A DNA stretch of 32,941 nucleotides, from positions 1 through 32,941 of the forward strand of contig NZ_JAJCLZ010000022.1 in assembly GCF_020559915.1 (NCBI RefSeq), read 5' to 3'. Of the stretch, positions 1 through 7,012 are shown one piece after another. The notes beneath the pieces were generated by a model. It ran no database searches, had not been told where the DNA came from, and saw only the letters and a list, made by a program, of their open reading frames with translations. The first letter of the stretch is position 1. The number at the start of each line of letters is the position of its first letter. The translations under genes were made by a program, and so were the position numbers. The DNA is from Ruminococcus sp. 210702-SL.1.03. GTDB taxonomy: Bacteria > Bacillota > Clostridia > Oscillospirales > Ruminococcaceae.

Positions 1-17
1 TCCCTGACAGCTTTATT

Positions 18-46
18 ATTATATCACTCTTTTTCCTTCTTGTCAA
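18..46 (-). promoter_or_regulatory. Sigma-A promoter reading out of the window
   Basis: On the minus strand a perfect TTGACA (46-41) is followed after 17 bases by TATAAT (23-18), with TG one base before the -10 (extended -10). It must drive a gene beyond the left edge, divergent from sleB. Confidence 0.75.
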
Positions 47-156
47 CTCTTTTTTTGATTTTTTCTTAGGTTTGTAGGGGTGCATAAATCACGCGCACAG
101 ATTTCTACTTTATATATGCAAATTTTACACAACTCACGTCTTTTTTACGTTCGCTC

Positions 157-186
157 TGCATAATCTTCCCGTTTCTGCGCATGATA
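157..186 (+). promoter_or_regulatory. Forespore (sigma-G/F type) promoter of sleB
   Basis: TGCATA (157-162), a 17-base spacer, then CATGATA (180-186). This resembles the Bacillus/Clostridium sigma-G pattern (TGMATA, about 17 bases, CATAMTA) and lies 33 bases ahead of the sleB start. In Bacillus sleB is a sigma-G gene, so sequence and context agree. No good sigma-A promoter is seen in front of sleB. The sigma-factor assignment is inferred from the motif. Confidence 0.55.
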
Positions 187-219
187 TGCGTGTGAGATAC
201 AATGAAAGGCGTGTTATAA

Positions 220-915
220 ATGTATTTGCATAAAAACTTTTTTTACAGATTTTTTCGCCGCTTGTCCGCTGCTTCGCTCGCGGTCTGCGCTGCTGTGGTG
301 TTTTCGTTCGCGCTGATACCCCGCGGCGGGTCGGTCGCCGCCGTTTCGTCCGTCGGCTCGCGCGGAGCTGAAGTGCGTGCAATACAGGAGCGTCTAAAAG
401 AACGCGGCTTGTTCAGCGACGACGTCACCGGCTATTACGGCGAAGCCACCCGTACCGCCGTCAAAAAATTCCAAAAGCAGCAGGGCATACAGCAGACCGG
501 CACGGCCGGCCCGCAAACATTAAAGGCGCTGGGCATATCGGTCGGCAGCCTGCCCGCGGCAACTGAGTCGAACGTCTACCTGCTTGCGCGAATAATCTCT
601 GCCGAAGCACGCGGCGAGCCGTACACGGGTCAGGTAGCCGTCGGCGCGGTAATTTTGAACCGCATCGAGCACCCCTCGTTCCCCGACACCCTCTCGGGCG
701 TTATCTATCAGAACGGCGCGTTTACGGCGATAGTAGACGGTCAGTTCAACGAGCCGATAGCCGAAAGCGCCTACTCCGCCGCCCGCGACGCGCTGAACGG
801 CTGGGATCCCACCGGCGGCTGCGTTTACTACTACAACCCCGCCAAGACCTCGAACAAATTCATGTGGTCGCGCCCGACGGTGCTGACTATCGGCAGCCAC
901 CGTTTCTGCAACTGA
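220..915 (+). CDS. sleB: Spore cortex-lytic enzyme SleB (peptidoglycan-binding domain + Hydrolase_2)
   Basis: A 231-residue exported protein. Residues ~14-32 form a hydrophobic signal or anchor segment; residues ~45-105 are a PG_binding_1 domain (VRAIQERLKERGLF..., TGYYGEATRTAVKKFQ); residues ~118-231 match the SleB/CwlJ Hydrolase_2 domain (ARIISAEARGEP, AVGAVILNRI, YYYNP, IGSHRFCN). SleB of Bacillus is a lytic transglycosylase that breaks muramic-delta-lactam cortex peptidoglycan during germination; the Glu in ISAEARGE is the expected catalytic residue. Length and domain order are normal. The start is set by an AAAGG ribosome binding site and the leader. A sigma-G-like promoter at 157-186 supports forespore expression. 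It is one of only two long plus-strand genes left of the origin, and its stop lies 4 bases before the promoter of an antisense RNA, with no terminator between them. Confidence 0.9.
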   Translation: MYLHKNFFYRFFRRLSAASLAVCAAVVFSFALIPRGGSVAAVSSVGSRGAEVRAIQERLKERGLFSDDVTGYYGEATRTAVKKFQKQQGIQQTGTAGPQTLKALGISVGSLPAATESNVYLLARIISAEARGEPYTGQVAVGAVILNRIEHPSFPDTLSGVIYQNGAFTAIVDGQFNEPIAESAYSAARDALNGWDPTGGCVYYYNPAKTSNKFMWSRPTVLTIGSHRFCN

Positions 916-918
916 CCC

Positions 919-947
919 TTGACAAACCCCGCGCACCGTGCTATAAT
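919..947 (+). promoter_or_regulatory. Promoter of the antisense (antitoxin) RNA
   Basis: Perfect TTGACA (919-924), 17-base spacer, perfect TATAAT (942-947), preceded by TGC (extended -10). Predicted transcription start is near 953. There is no protein start downstream; the transcript runs directly into the terminator at 1006-1046. Confidence 0.8.
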
Positions 948-952
948 ATAGA

Positions 953-1046
953 TAACAAGAGGCGCACTGCGATAAGCGGTTCACCTCCATATGAGATTAC
1001 TTTTGGTAACCGTCCTATGTGGTGTATGGGCGGTTACTTCTTTTTA
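953..1046 (+). ncRNA. Antisense antitoxin RNA of a par/Fst-like type I locus
   Basis: Short transcript predicted between the promoter at 919-947 and the terminator at 1006-1046, about 95 nt. It converges on the toxin gene and overlaps its 3' end, giving perfect complementarity there. Its 5' part also carries TCACCTCCAT (981-990), identical on this strand to 1129-1138, so the RNA can pair for 10 nt with the toxin Shine-Dalgarno region. This is the arrangement known from the par locus of plasmid pAD1 (RNA I/RNA II): convergent RNAs, a shared terminator and short direct repeats providing a second pairing site. The RNA itself is predicted, not observed. Confidence 0.65.
1006..1046 (+). terminator. 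Shared terminator of antisense RNA and toxin mRNA
   Basis: Stem GTAACCGTCC (1006-1015) pairs with GGGCGGTTAC (1028-1037), one G-U, 12-base loop, then TTCTTTTTATT. It is a good intrinsic terminator on the plus strand; on the minus strand the tail is weaker (CAAAAG). The toxin stop codon lies in the 3' arm, so both RNAs share this element. Confidence 0.75.
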
Positions 1047-1123
1047 TTGCTAAAATCAAACGTAAGTCTGATTATGTCCGTTATCAAATGCAGTAATTGC
1101 ATTACAAGCGCTAATACTTCCAT
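1034..1123 (-). CDS. Small hydrophobic toxin, Fst/par-like type I toxin candidate
   Basis: A 29-residue peptide starting MEVLALVMQLLHLITDII and ending in SNKKK. It has one hydrophobic stretch (residues ~2-24, interrupted by Asp16 and Arg19) and a basic C-terminal tail, the design of membrane-acting type I toxins such as Fst. The start is fixed by GGAGGTGA 7 bases upstream (1136-1129 on the minus strand). That ribosome binding site lies in a hairpin (1132-1147), and a convergent antisense RNA overlaps the 3' end. A second copy with the same leader and ribosome binding site begins at 32912. The peptide was assigned from architecture rather than strong sequence similarity; toxicity is inferred. 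Confidence 0.65.
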   Translation of the reverse strand: MEVLALVMQLLHLITDIIRLTFDFSNKKK

Positions 1124-1131
1124 ATAGCTCA

Positions 1132-1147
1132 CCTCCATTTCTGGAGG
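1132..1147 (-). promoter_or_regulatory. Hairpin masking the toxin Shine-Dalgarno
   Basis: On the minus strand CCTCCA (1147-1142), loop GAAA, TGGAGG (1137-1132): a perfect 6-bp stem closed by a GNRA tetraloop that buries the GGAGG ribosome binding site. The second locus (32888-32903) has the same stem with loop GAGA, so the stem and the GNRA class are conserved while the loop sequence varies. In Fst RNA I a 5' stem-loop likewise covers the ribosome binding site. Confidence 0.65.
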
Positions 1148-1155
1148 ATAAGATT

Positions 1156-1322
1156 TGAAGGCAGAATATCGCAGAAATTTTATACGAATTGCGCAGTCAG
1201 ATTTTTCGTCAGAGCGTTCTAAAGCGACGCAGGCTAACTCGCGTTAGTCAAGGAGTTTTAGGGCGCTATGGCGGAAAATATGCAAGCAAGGCGTGTGAAA
1301 TTTTTGCGATGTTCTGCCTTCA
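1156..1322. mobile_element. 167-bp MITE-like insertion in the toxin leader
   Basis: Bounded by inverted repeats of 26 bp: 1156-1181 begins TGAAGGCAGAATATCGCA and the reverse complement of 1297-1322 begins TGAAGGCAGAACATCGCA; 23 of 26 positions match. It has no coding capacity and contains inner hairpins (CTAAC GCGA GTTAG near 1230-1245). In the second toxin locus the flanking sequences GGTAGGC and CAAATCT are almost adjacent, so this segment looks like an insertion between the promoter and the ribosome binding site. No clean target duplication could be defined. It might instead be a long structured leader. Confidence 0.5.
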
Positions 1323-1354
1323 GGCCTACCGTCTTTGCAGTACGCCTTACGTTC

Positions 1355-1383
1355 ATTATATCACACCTGTCGATATTTGTCAA
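1355..1383 (-). promoter_or_regulatory. Toxin mRNA promoter
   Basis: On the minus strand TTGACA (1383-1378), 17-base spacer, TATAAT (1360-1355), with TG one base ahead of the -10. The same -35 and following AATATCG occur at the second locus (32815). The predicted leader is about 220 nt because of the insertion at 1156-1322. Confidence 0.75.
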
Positions 1384-1386
1384 TTA

Positions 1387-1427
1387 AAAAGCACATGGCT
1401 ATCTTCTCAATAGTCATGCGCTTTTCT
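1387..1427 (+). terminator. Inverted repeat upstream of toxin promoter, terminator-like
   Basis: AAAAGCACATGGCTAT pairs with ATAGTCATGCGCTTTT, followed by CTTG. A similar inverted repeat (32777-32812) lies just upstream of the -35 of the second locus, so it belongs to the module. It would stop transcription running antisense to the toxin gene; function inferred. Confidence 0.45.
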
Positions 1428-1445
1428 TGTTTTAGCTATTACTTT

Positions 1446-1637
1446 TGTTCGTTCAAGGGCGTGCGCCCTTGAAGGTATCTTTGTACAGGCGACCTACTAG
1501 GGGCAGCCCTCTCTTGCAGGGCATGCCCCTCTTGTATAACAGTCCACCGGAGTGTTATTGGAAATCGGCGAAGCCGACTTTCCACGCGTCGTTGCATCCC
1601 GCGCTTTTTATCTTCACGCCATTTGTTTGTTCGTGCT
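1446..1637 (-). repeat. Mosaic palindromic repeat, copy A
   Basis: Read on the minus strand this contains, in order, GCGCGGGATGCAACGACGCG, GTGGAAAGTCGGC...GCC, a CTCCGGTGGACTGTTAT palindrome, AGGGGCATGCCCT, and a 22-bp near-perfect palindrome (1452-1473, TTCAAGGGCG/CGCCCTTGAA). The same modules in the same order occur in copy C (22201-22455), with extra modules in the middle there. Copies B and D are partial. It sits immediately after the glycosyltransferase stop codon. There is no coding capacity; the modules can each form a hairpin. Confidence 0.7.
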
Positions 1638-1638
1638 A

Positions 1639-3243
1639 TTACTGTTGCACCGCGGCTTCTTCTTTGTTCGTGGCTTTTTCTTTCTTTCTAACAAGCCTCA
1701 GCCCGTCATGATTACAAAAATCCGCCGCAAGCATTATAAATATCGGCGCGAAATTTACCAGATACCTCGACCTCGTTTCCCATAGCTCGAAAAATACCAG
1801 CACTCCCGCGAAAATTATCCTCATCAGCCAGCTTTCGTCAACTTTCTTCTTCTCGCCGCGGCACTCGTCGCACCCCGCGAAATACCCCGCCGTCACCGCC
1901 GTAAGCATCGCAAAATGGTACAGCGTGCACATATACCTGAAAATTTTCGAGCTAGTCACAAACTCCCTCAGCGCCGAGCTTTCACCGCTGTTTATATGGT
2001 AAAAAATGAGATAGCTTCCGTCCGACCATGTGTACGCCGCTTTTTTGAAGAAATGAAACACCATTCCGCCGAAACCGAAGTTCTCCAGCCGCTCGGCAGA
2101 TCTCGTAACGTCCGCCGCCTCTTTCTCCTCATACGTTTCGTAATTCAGCGTGTACTGAAAATCGCGGTACGAATATCCGCCGCGCGTTTTCATGCCCATC
2201 ATAATCCAGTGGTGCGGCGGGAATTTGTACCGCGCGTAGTCCTGCTCGTCGGCGATGTTGAAAGCCGCCGTGAATATGCTCGCCGCCGCTATGAAGCCGA
2301 TGACCAGCGCCGCCAATACCGCCGCCCACGCGCCTTTCGCCAAGCGCCTAACGCCCCTCCTGCGCTCCTCGCTCTCCGCAATAGCCGTGTAAAGCATGAA
2401 CGCGGGCAGCAGGACTATAACGCTGCCTTTCATCTTAAATCCCAGCGCCATGTACAGCGCGCAAAGCGCCATCTGCGGAAGCGCCCTCAGCAGGTTCTCC
2501 CGCTTCACATCGCCTTTCAAATATGGCAGACCCCGCAGGTACCGGTAAAACGCCGCCATCACAAATGGCATCGAGAGCGAATCGGTATAGTAAAACGGCA
2601 CATATGTGTAAAACACGGAAGATCCCGCGCCGCATATCGCCGCGAAAAGTGCTTTCGCCGCCCCGCCCTGCTTATTTTTATACATCAGTTTCGCACTGCG
2701 GTACATATAGATGTACGAGATGTTCAGCGCCAGAGCGTTTACAAATATCGGCGCGCTTCTGTTCATGCTTCCCGTCAGCGCGTACTGTATCTTGTATATC
2801 CCCGTCAGCAGAAGCAAAAGTATCTGGTTGTTCGGGTATATCGCGAAATATTTGTCGTGCCGCGCGGGCATGGTCTCGTATATCCGGCTGATGTCCCAGT
2901 TTTCCGCAAGCTGCCGCGCCGCGCGGTCGGTGTAGCCGAGGTCGGTTATCGGCGCGAGGGTAAGCTTGTAGCCGCAGTAAAGCTGTATCGCGAACATCAC
3001 CGCCGCCATTATTATAACCACGCGGTCGGCGGCCGCCTGCGGGCTTTTGCACCTGCCCAGCCGCTTCTCCAGCGCGCCGTAACCCCTGCGCGCCGCCAGC
3101 ACTATCGCCAAAGCGCCCAGCGCTATCAGCCCTATCTGCCAGCTAAGCCCGTAGGAATCATTGCCGCGCGCCCCGCAGGCTATCAGCACATACACCATCA
3201 CGATGCCGAAGCCGAGCTGGAGCGCTCTGCCAAAGTTCAACAT
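1639..3243 (-). CDS. Polytopic membrane protein, GT-C-like glycosyltransferase (PMT/GT39-like)
   Basis: A 534-residue membrane protein with roughly ten to twelve hydrophobic segments, the first at residues ~8-25. The first large outside loop contains an acidic pair region (TDLGYTDRAARQLAENWD) followed by HDKYFAIYPNNQ, and the C-terminal part has FELWETRSRYLVNFAPIF; this pattern is typical of GT-C enzymes that use polyprenyl-phosphate sugars to modify wall polymers or proteins. The exact donor and acceptor cannot be told. It is the last gene of an operon starting at the 4781-4809 promoter, 59 bases after the nucleoside phosphorylase gene. Its hydrophilic tail ends in VQQ, and mosaic repeat A starts right behind it. 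Confidence 0.6.
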   Translation of the reverse strand: MLNFGRALQLGFGIVMVYVLIACGARGNDSYGLSWQIGLIALGALAIVLAARRGYGALEKRLGRCKSPQAAADRVVIIMAAVMFAIQLYCGYKLTLAPITDLGYTDRAARQLAENWDISRIYETMPARHDKYFAIYPNNQILLLLLTGIYKIQYALTGSMNRSAPIFVNALALNISYIYMYRSAKLMYKNKQGGAAKALFAAICGAGSSVFYTYVPFYYTDSLSMPFVMAAFYRYLRGLPYLKGDVKRENLLRALPQMALCALYMALGFKMKGSVIVLLPAFMLYTAIAESEERRRGVRRLAKGAWAAVLAALVIGFIAAASIFTAAFNIADEQDYARYKFPPHHWIMMGMKTRGGYSYRDFQYTLNYETYEEKEAADVTRSAERLENFGFGGMVFHFFKKAAYTWSDGSYLIFYHINSGESSALREFVTSSKIFRYMCTLYHFAMLTAVTAGYFAGCDECRGEKKKVDESWLMRIIFAGVLVFFELWETRSRYLVNFAPIFIMLAADFCNHDGLRLVRKKEKATNKEEAAVQQ

Positions 3244-3302
3244 TTATTCTCTTCCTTTTTTCGTTTCATACTTTTCTATATTTCTGACTTTCCGCTGTCA
3301 GT

Positions 3303-4097
3303 TTATTTTTGCGCCTTGTCCTGCTCGATGAGCTTTTTCACAGCGCCGATAACGCACTGTATCGCCCGCGATGAATCGTCGGTGATGTTGTCGGGCAGAC
3401 CCGCGTTGCTGCGCTCTACGTTCCAAAGCGCCGTCAGCACAGCCCCGCACCGCGCGCCCCTCAGCAGACCTACTGAGAATATCGCCGCGCACTCCATCTC
3501 CGATGTCAAACAGCCGCACGCCTTGTAGCCCTCCCAGTTGTCCGCAAGCTTTTTCGCAACAGCCGAGTTCTGCGGCTCTACCTCGCCGTAAAAGCTATCT
3601 TTAGAATGTACCACTCCGACGTGATACGAGTTGCCGAAACTGCCGTCGCAGAGTTCCGCCGCCGACTGCGCCAGCGCCGATACCACCTGATAGTCAGCCG
3701 CCGCAGGGTAGCCCTCGGGCAGATATTCGCGCGAAGTGCCCTCGCCCCGCACCGCCGCCGAAGCTATGCAGAGGTCGCCGCCTGTAACGTCGAGCTTTAT
3801 GCCGCCGCTTGTGCCTATGCGCAAAAGCGTGTCCGCGCCGCACTTTATCAGCTCCTCCGCCGCGATTGCCGCAGAAGGCCCGCCGATACCCGTAGAGCAA
3901 ACCGATACCTTTTCGCCGCAGAGCGTGCCTGTATACAGATTATACTCGCGGTTCTGCGCTATCTGCACAGCATTTTCCAGCAGTGCCGCTATCTTCGGCA
4001 CTCTGCCGGGGTCGCCGGGGAGGATAACGTACCTGCCGACCTCGCCCGCCTTTGCTCGTATGTGAAATTGCCTTTCGCCGTCCATAATAGAAGCCAT
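3303..4097 (-). CDS. Nucleoside phosphorylase, probably uridine phosphorylase
   Basis: A 264-residue protein of the PNP/UDP nucleoside phosphorylase I family. Visible motifs are the phosphate-binding GDPGRV (~28-33), RIGTSGG (~93-99) and SEMECAAIFSVG (~200), the last resembling uridine phosphorylases (EME-S/C-A). The family cleaves a ribonucleoside with phosphate to ribose-1-phosphate and free base in pyrimidine or purine salvage; a cytosolic location is expected. The start has a strong GGAGGG seven bases upstream, inside the end of the DUF3592 gene (3-base gap), so the two genes are translationally close. Uridine is preferred over purine substrates on motif grounds only. Confidence 0.8.
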   Translation of the reverse strand: MASIMDGERQFHIRAKAGEVGRYVILPGDPGRVPKIAALLENAVQIAQNREYNLYTGTLCGEKVSVCSTGIGGPSAAIAAEELIKCGADTLLRIGTSGGIKLDVTGGDLCIASAAVRGEGTSREYLPEGYPAAADYQVVSALAQSAAELCDGSFGNSYHVGVVHSKDSFYGEVEPQNSAVAKKLADNWEGYKACGCLTSEMECAAIFSVGLLRGARCGAVLTALWNVERSNAGLPDNITDDSSRAIQCVIGAVKKLIEQDKAQK

Positions 4098-4100
4098 TTT

Positions 4101-4739
4101 TCAGCCCTCCTTAGTAGTTTCAGCTTTTTCTGTGTCGTCCGTATCGTTTGTATCGTCTTTATCGTCCGAATTTTCCTTTTTGTCGAGCTGCTCGGCCTGC
4201 CACTCTTCAAAGCTCTGACCCGCGGCGTTTTCCGTAAACTTGGTAGGACGGCGCTTTTTTATCGTAACTACCCCGCCCGCTATCGCCATAACAACGCCCG
4301 CGGCGCAGAGTATGCCAGAGCCTATGCACGCCGCGCGGTAGTGGTTCTCAGCCGCATGGTCGTCCCTAAAGATCACCTGCGTGGGGTCTGACGGCGAATA
4401 GAGTATCGGCAGAGGTTCGCCCTCTTTCCAAGTTTTGTTAAGGTTCACCGTGTTCATGACCTCTACGCGGTAGCCGATGGTGCGCCCCGGCACACTGAAC
4501 CGCACTACCGGCCCGTAAAAGTAAACGCCGTCCTTCTCCTGCGAGCCTTCCGCGTCTACCGTGGCGGTGGTCGGCTCGGTGCATATCTTCTCCAGCTCCT
4601 TGTGCTCGTTCCACGGCAGGTAGGTTATCGTGATGATCGAAGCGGAGATCAGGAGTGCGAAGACCAGCGCCAGTATGCCCTTTTTCGCCGGCGTGAATTT
4701 TACGCCCTCTTCCGCTTTTTCCATCTTTTTATTTTCCAT
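4101..4739 (-). CDS. DUF3592-type membrane protein
   Basis: A 212-residue protein with two membrane segments (residues ~20-43 and ~137-158), an extracytoplasmic beta-rich region between them (TTATVDAE..., YGPVVRFSVPGRTIGYRVE..., LPILYSPSDPTQVIF) and a very acidic, low-complexity tail (DDKDDTNDTDDTEKAE). The central part fits the DUF3592 family, whose function is unknown. The start follows AGGGGGGCTG. First gene of an operon with the nucleoside phosphorylase and the GT-C-like protein; it has its own promoter directly behind the mnmE terminator. Confidence 0.65.
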   Translation of the reverse strand: MENKKMEKAEEGVKFTPAKKGILALVFALLISASIITITYLPWNEHKELEKICTEPTTATVDAEGSQEKDGVYFYGPVVRFSVPGRTIGYRVEVMNTVNLNKTWKEGEPLPILYSPSDPTQVIFRDDHAAENHYRAACIGSGILCAAGVVMAIAGGVVTIKKRRPTKFTENAAGQSFEEWQAEQLDKKENSDDKDDTNDTDDTEKAETTKEG

Positions 4740-4780
4740 AAGTAACAGCCCCCCTATTTGTTTTTGCTATACTTACTTTA

Positions 4781-4809
4781 ATAATATCACAAACCGCACC
4801 GCCTGTCAA
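4781..4809 (-). promoter_or_regulatory. Promoter of the DUF3592-phosphorylase-glycosyltransferase operon
   Basis: On the minus strand TTGACA (4809-4804), 17-base spacer, TATTAT (4786-4781), with TG ahead of the -10. It starts about 40 bases upstream of the first gene. Confidence 0.8.
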
Positions 4810-4820
4810 CAGCCGCGCAC

Positions 4821-4850
4821 AAAAAAAGCGGCGCGCATTCCGCACACCGC
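4821..4850 (-). terminator. Intrinsic terminator after mnmE
   Basis: Minus-strand stem GCGGTGTGCG (4850-4841), loop GAA, TGCGCGCCGC (4837-4828), 10 bp with G-U pairs, followed by seven Ts. It ends the parAB-serS-mnmG-rsmG-mnmE run of genes, 16 bases past the mnmE stop. Confidence 0.85.
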
Positions 4851-4865
4851 CCAAACTGCATATAG

Positions 4866-6254
4866 TCATTTTCCAACGCAGAATTTCGAGAACACCTCGT
4901 CTACCACCGTTTCGGTTATCCGCTCGCCCGTAAGCTCCGAGAGCGCCGCCGCCGCCTCGCCTATCGAGATGGTAACGGCGTCGAGGGTAACGCCAATCTG
5001 CTGAGCGCCCAGCGCCGCCTGCAAATTCTCCAGCGCGCGCTCAAGGCAGTATTTCTGCCGCTCGTTGACGAAGATGTCCGAATCGTCGCCCGCCGCCGAG
5101 AACATCTCGCATATCCTGCGCTCCAGCAGCTCTCTGCCCTCGCCGCTTTTCGCCGAGATCTCAAATACCGCGCCATTCTCCGCGCTCTCAAATTCGCCCA
5201 GCGCCCCGCGCCACTCGCTCTGCACGCCCTTGTCGGACTTGTTTATCAGCGCGATGACCCTGCCGCCGCGTGCCGCGCGCTCCGCCAGTGCGCTTATCAG
5301 CTCGGTATCCTCTGCCGCGGGCTGCGATGAGCCGTCGAAAACTGCGATTATCAGCGCGCTTTCGTCAAGCCTGCGCCGCGCCAGCTCTACGCCTATCTTC
5401 TCCACCTCGTCCTCAGTTTCGCGTATGCCCGCCGTGTCTGAGAGCCGCAGTGTAACGTCACCCAGCCGCACCGATTCCTCGATGATGTCGCGCGTAGTGC
5501 CCGCGATGTCGGTAACTATCGCCCGTCCGTAGCCCAAAAGCAGATTCATCAGCGTTGATTTTCCGACGTTCGGCCTGCCGACTATCACCGCGGGCACGCC
5601 CTGCCGCAGAAGCATACCGTTATTGTACACCGCCAGCAGACGCTTTATCTGCGCCGCCGAGTCGCTGAGCGTTTGCGCCATAGCCGCGTCCTCCACCTCG
5701 GGCAGCTCCTCCTCGGGGTAATCCACCCAAGCGGAAAGCTCGCCCAGCAGCTTTATCAGCCCCGATTTTATGCCGTCTATCCGCCGAAAAAGCTCGCCGC
5801 CGCGCGCCAGATTTGCCGAGTGCAGGGTAAGCTCGCCCTGCGCCGAGATAACGTCCATCACAGCCTCTGCCTGCGTGAGCGAGAGCTTGCCGTTTATGAA
5901 AGCCAGCTTTGTGAACTCGCCCCGCTCGGCAGGCTTCGCGCCGTTCTCACAGCAAAGGCGCAGTATTTTTTTTGTAACGTACAGCCCGCCGTGGCAAGAG
6001 ATCTCAGCCACGTCCTCGCCCGTGTAAGAATGCGGCGCGCGGAACACAGTGAGCACGGCGTCGTCCACACGCGCGCCCTCGCCGTCCACAACATAGCCGT
6101 AGGCGCAGGTGTACCCCGCCATATCCGCCACGCTTTTTCCGCCCGCAGGTTTGAACACCTTAGCCGCCACCGTGAGCGCACTGCCGCCGCTTATGCGTAT
6201 CACCGAGATAGCGCCCTCGGCGAGCGGAGTTGATACAGCGCAAATTGCCGACAT
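4866..6254 (-). CDS. mnmE: tRNA uridine-5-carboxymethylaminomethyl modification GTPase MnmE
   Basis: A 462-residue GTPase that with MnmG installs the cmnm5 group on U34 of tRNAs. The N-terminal folate-binding domain starts AICAVSTPLAEGAISVIRISG; the GTPase domain has GRPNVGKS (G1), TTRD (G2), DTAGI (G3) and NKSD (G4); the C-terminus is FCVGK, containing the family's conserved Cys. Length is typical. I chose the ATG at 6254: GGAGGG lies seven bases before it, and an ATG five codons earlier is itself part of that ribosome binding site. 23 bases downstream of rsmG and ending in a strong terminator. Confidence 0.97.
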   Translation of the reverse strand: MSAICAVSTPLAEGAISVIRISGGSALTVAAKVFKPAGGKSVADMAGYTCAYGYVVDGEGARVDDAVLTVFRAPHSYTGEDVAEISCHGGLYVTKKILRLCCENGAKPAERGEFTKLAFINGKLSLTQAEAVMDVISAQGELTLHSANLARGGELFRRIDGIKSGLIKLLGELSAWVDYPEEELPEVEDAAMAQTLSDSAAQIKRLLAVYNNGMLLRQGVPAVIVGRPNVGKSTLMNLLLGYGRAIVTDIAGTTRDIIEESVRLGDVTLRLSDTAGIRETEDEVEKIGVELARRRLDESALIIAVFDGSSQPAAEDTELISALAERAARGGRVIALINKSDKGVQSEWRGALGEFESAENGAVFEISAKSGEGRELLERRICEMFSAAGDDSDIFVNERQKYCLERALENLQAALGAQQIGVTLDAVTISIGEAAAALSELTGERITETVVDEVFSKFCVGK

Positions 6255-6277
6255 TTCAAAGCCCTCCATTCATAAAT

Positions 6278-7012
6278 TCACACTAGCGGTTTTTTCTTCA
6301 TTTGCGCCGAGCACCGCGGGTACTTCTCCGCCGTCGGCTTCACCTTGCGGATAACGATGAGCGTGCGCGCGTCGCCGTTCGGCAATGCGTATTCGCGGCA
6401 AAGCTCCGTTTCGCCGCCCAACAGTTTGATGGCGTTTTCCGCCGCCGCAAGCTCCTCAGCGCCGTCCCTGCCTTTTAGCGCGGTGAAAGCCCCACCTACT
6501 TTTACAAACGGCAGGCAGTATTCGCAGAGGTCGCGCAGATTAGACACCGCCCGCGCGCAAGCCATGTCAAAGCCGCCGCGCAGCGGGTTGCCGCTCTTTA
6601 TGCTGCGCGCCGCCTCCTCAGCGCGCGCGTGTATGCACTCCGCCTCTATGCCCAGCGCGGAAGTAAGCTCCTGCAAAAAGTTCACGCGCTTGTTCAGGCT
6701 GTCGAGCAGGGTAAGGCGTATGTCGGGGCGGTATATCGCCAGCGGCACTGAAGGGAAGCCCGCGCCCGTGCCAACGTCGATGAGCGATGTTCCGCGTGGA
6801 ACATCTATCAGCGTGAAGGGGTAAACGCTGTCGTAAAAATGTTTCAGCGCTATCCCCTCCGGGTCGGTTATAGCGGTGAGGTTCACCTGCTCGTTGCGCT
6901 CGCAGAGCAGCTCGGCGTATGCGCAAAATTTCTCGTACATCTCGCCGCTGACCGCCATGCCTCCGCCCGCGAACAGCTTTTCAAATTCAGAATAGGCAGT
7001 TAATTTATCCAT
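6278..7012 (-). CDS. rsmG: 16S rRNA (guanine-N7) methyltransferase RsmG
   Basis: A 244-residue SAM-dependent methyltransferase that acts on G527 of 16S rRNA. The SAM motif DVGTGAGFPSVPLAI is at ~77-91, followed by LLDSLNKRVNFL and FDMACARAVSNL, all standard for RsmG (GidB). It is slightly longer than usual because of a basic tail ending KKKPLV. The start overlaps the end of mnmG by 8 bases, so translation is probably coupled. A parS site is embedded in the reading frame at 6788-6803, encoding V-P-R-G-T, just before the SAM motif. Confidence 0.96.
   Translation of the reverse strand: MDKLTAYSEFEKLFAGGGMAVSGEMYEKFCAYAELLCERNEQVNLTAITDPEGIALKHFYDSVYPFTLIDVPRGTSLIDVGTGAGFPSVPLAIYRPDIRLTLLDSLNKRVNFLQELTSALGIEAECIHARAEEAARSIKSGNPLRGGFDMACARAVSNLRDLCEYCLPFVKVGGAFTALKGRDGAEELAAAENAIKLLGGETELCREYALPNGDARTLIVIRKVKPTAEKYPRCSAQMKKKPLV
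6788..6803. promoter_or_regulatory. parS site inside rsmG
   Basis: TGTTCCGCGTGGAACA, a palindrome except for one central pair. It differs from the common parS form TGTTCCACGTGGAACA at one base and matches the sites at 8939 and 10333. ParB (Spo0J) binds such sites to load the partition complex next to oriC. Confidence 0.85.

Noticed and set aside
520..990. 156-codon minus-strand frame
   Set aside because: Opposite sleB; its ATG lies in the direct repeat of the antisense RNA, and the translation has no recognisable features.
1915..3528. 537-codon open frame on the plus strand
   Set aside because: Arg/His-rich translation with no domain; it is the antisense of the glycosyltransferase and phosphorylase genes, produced by GC-rich codon use.
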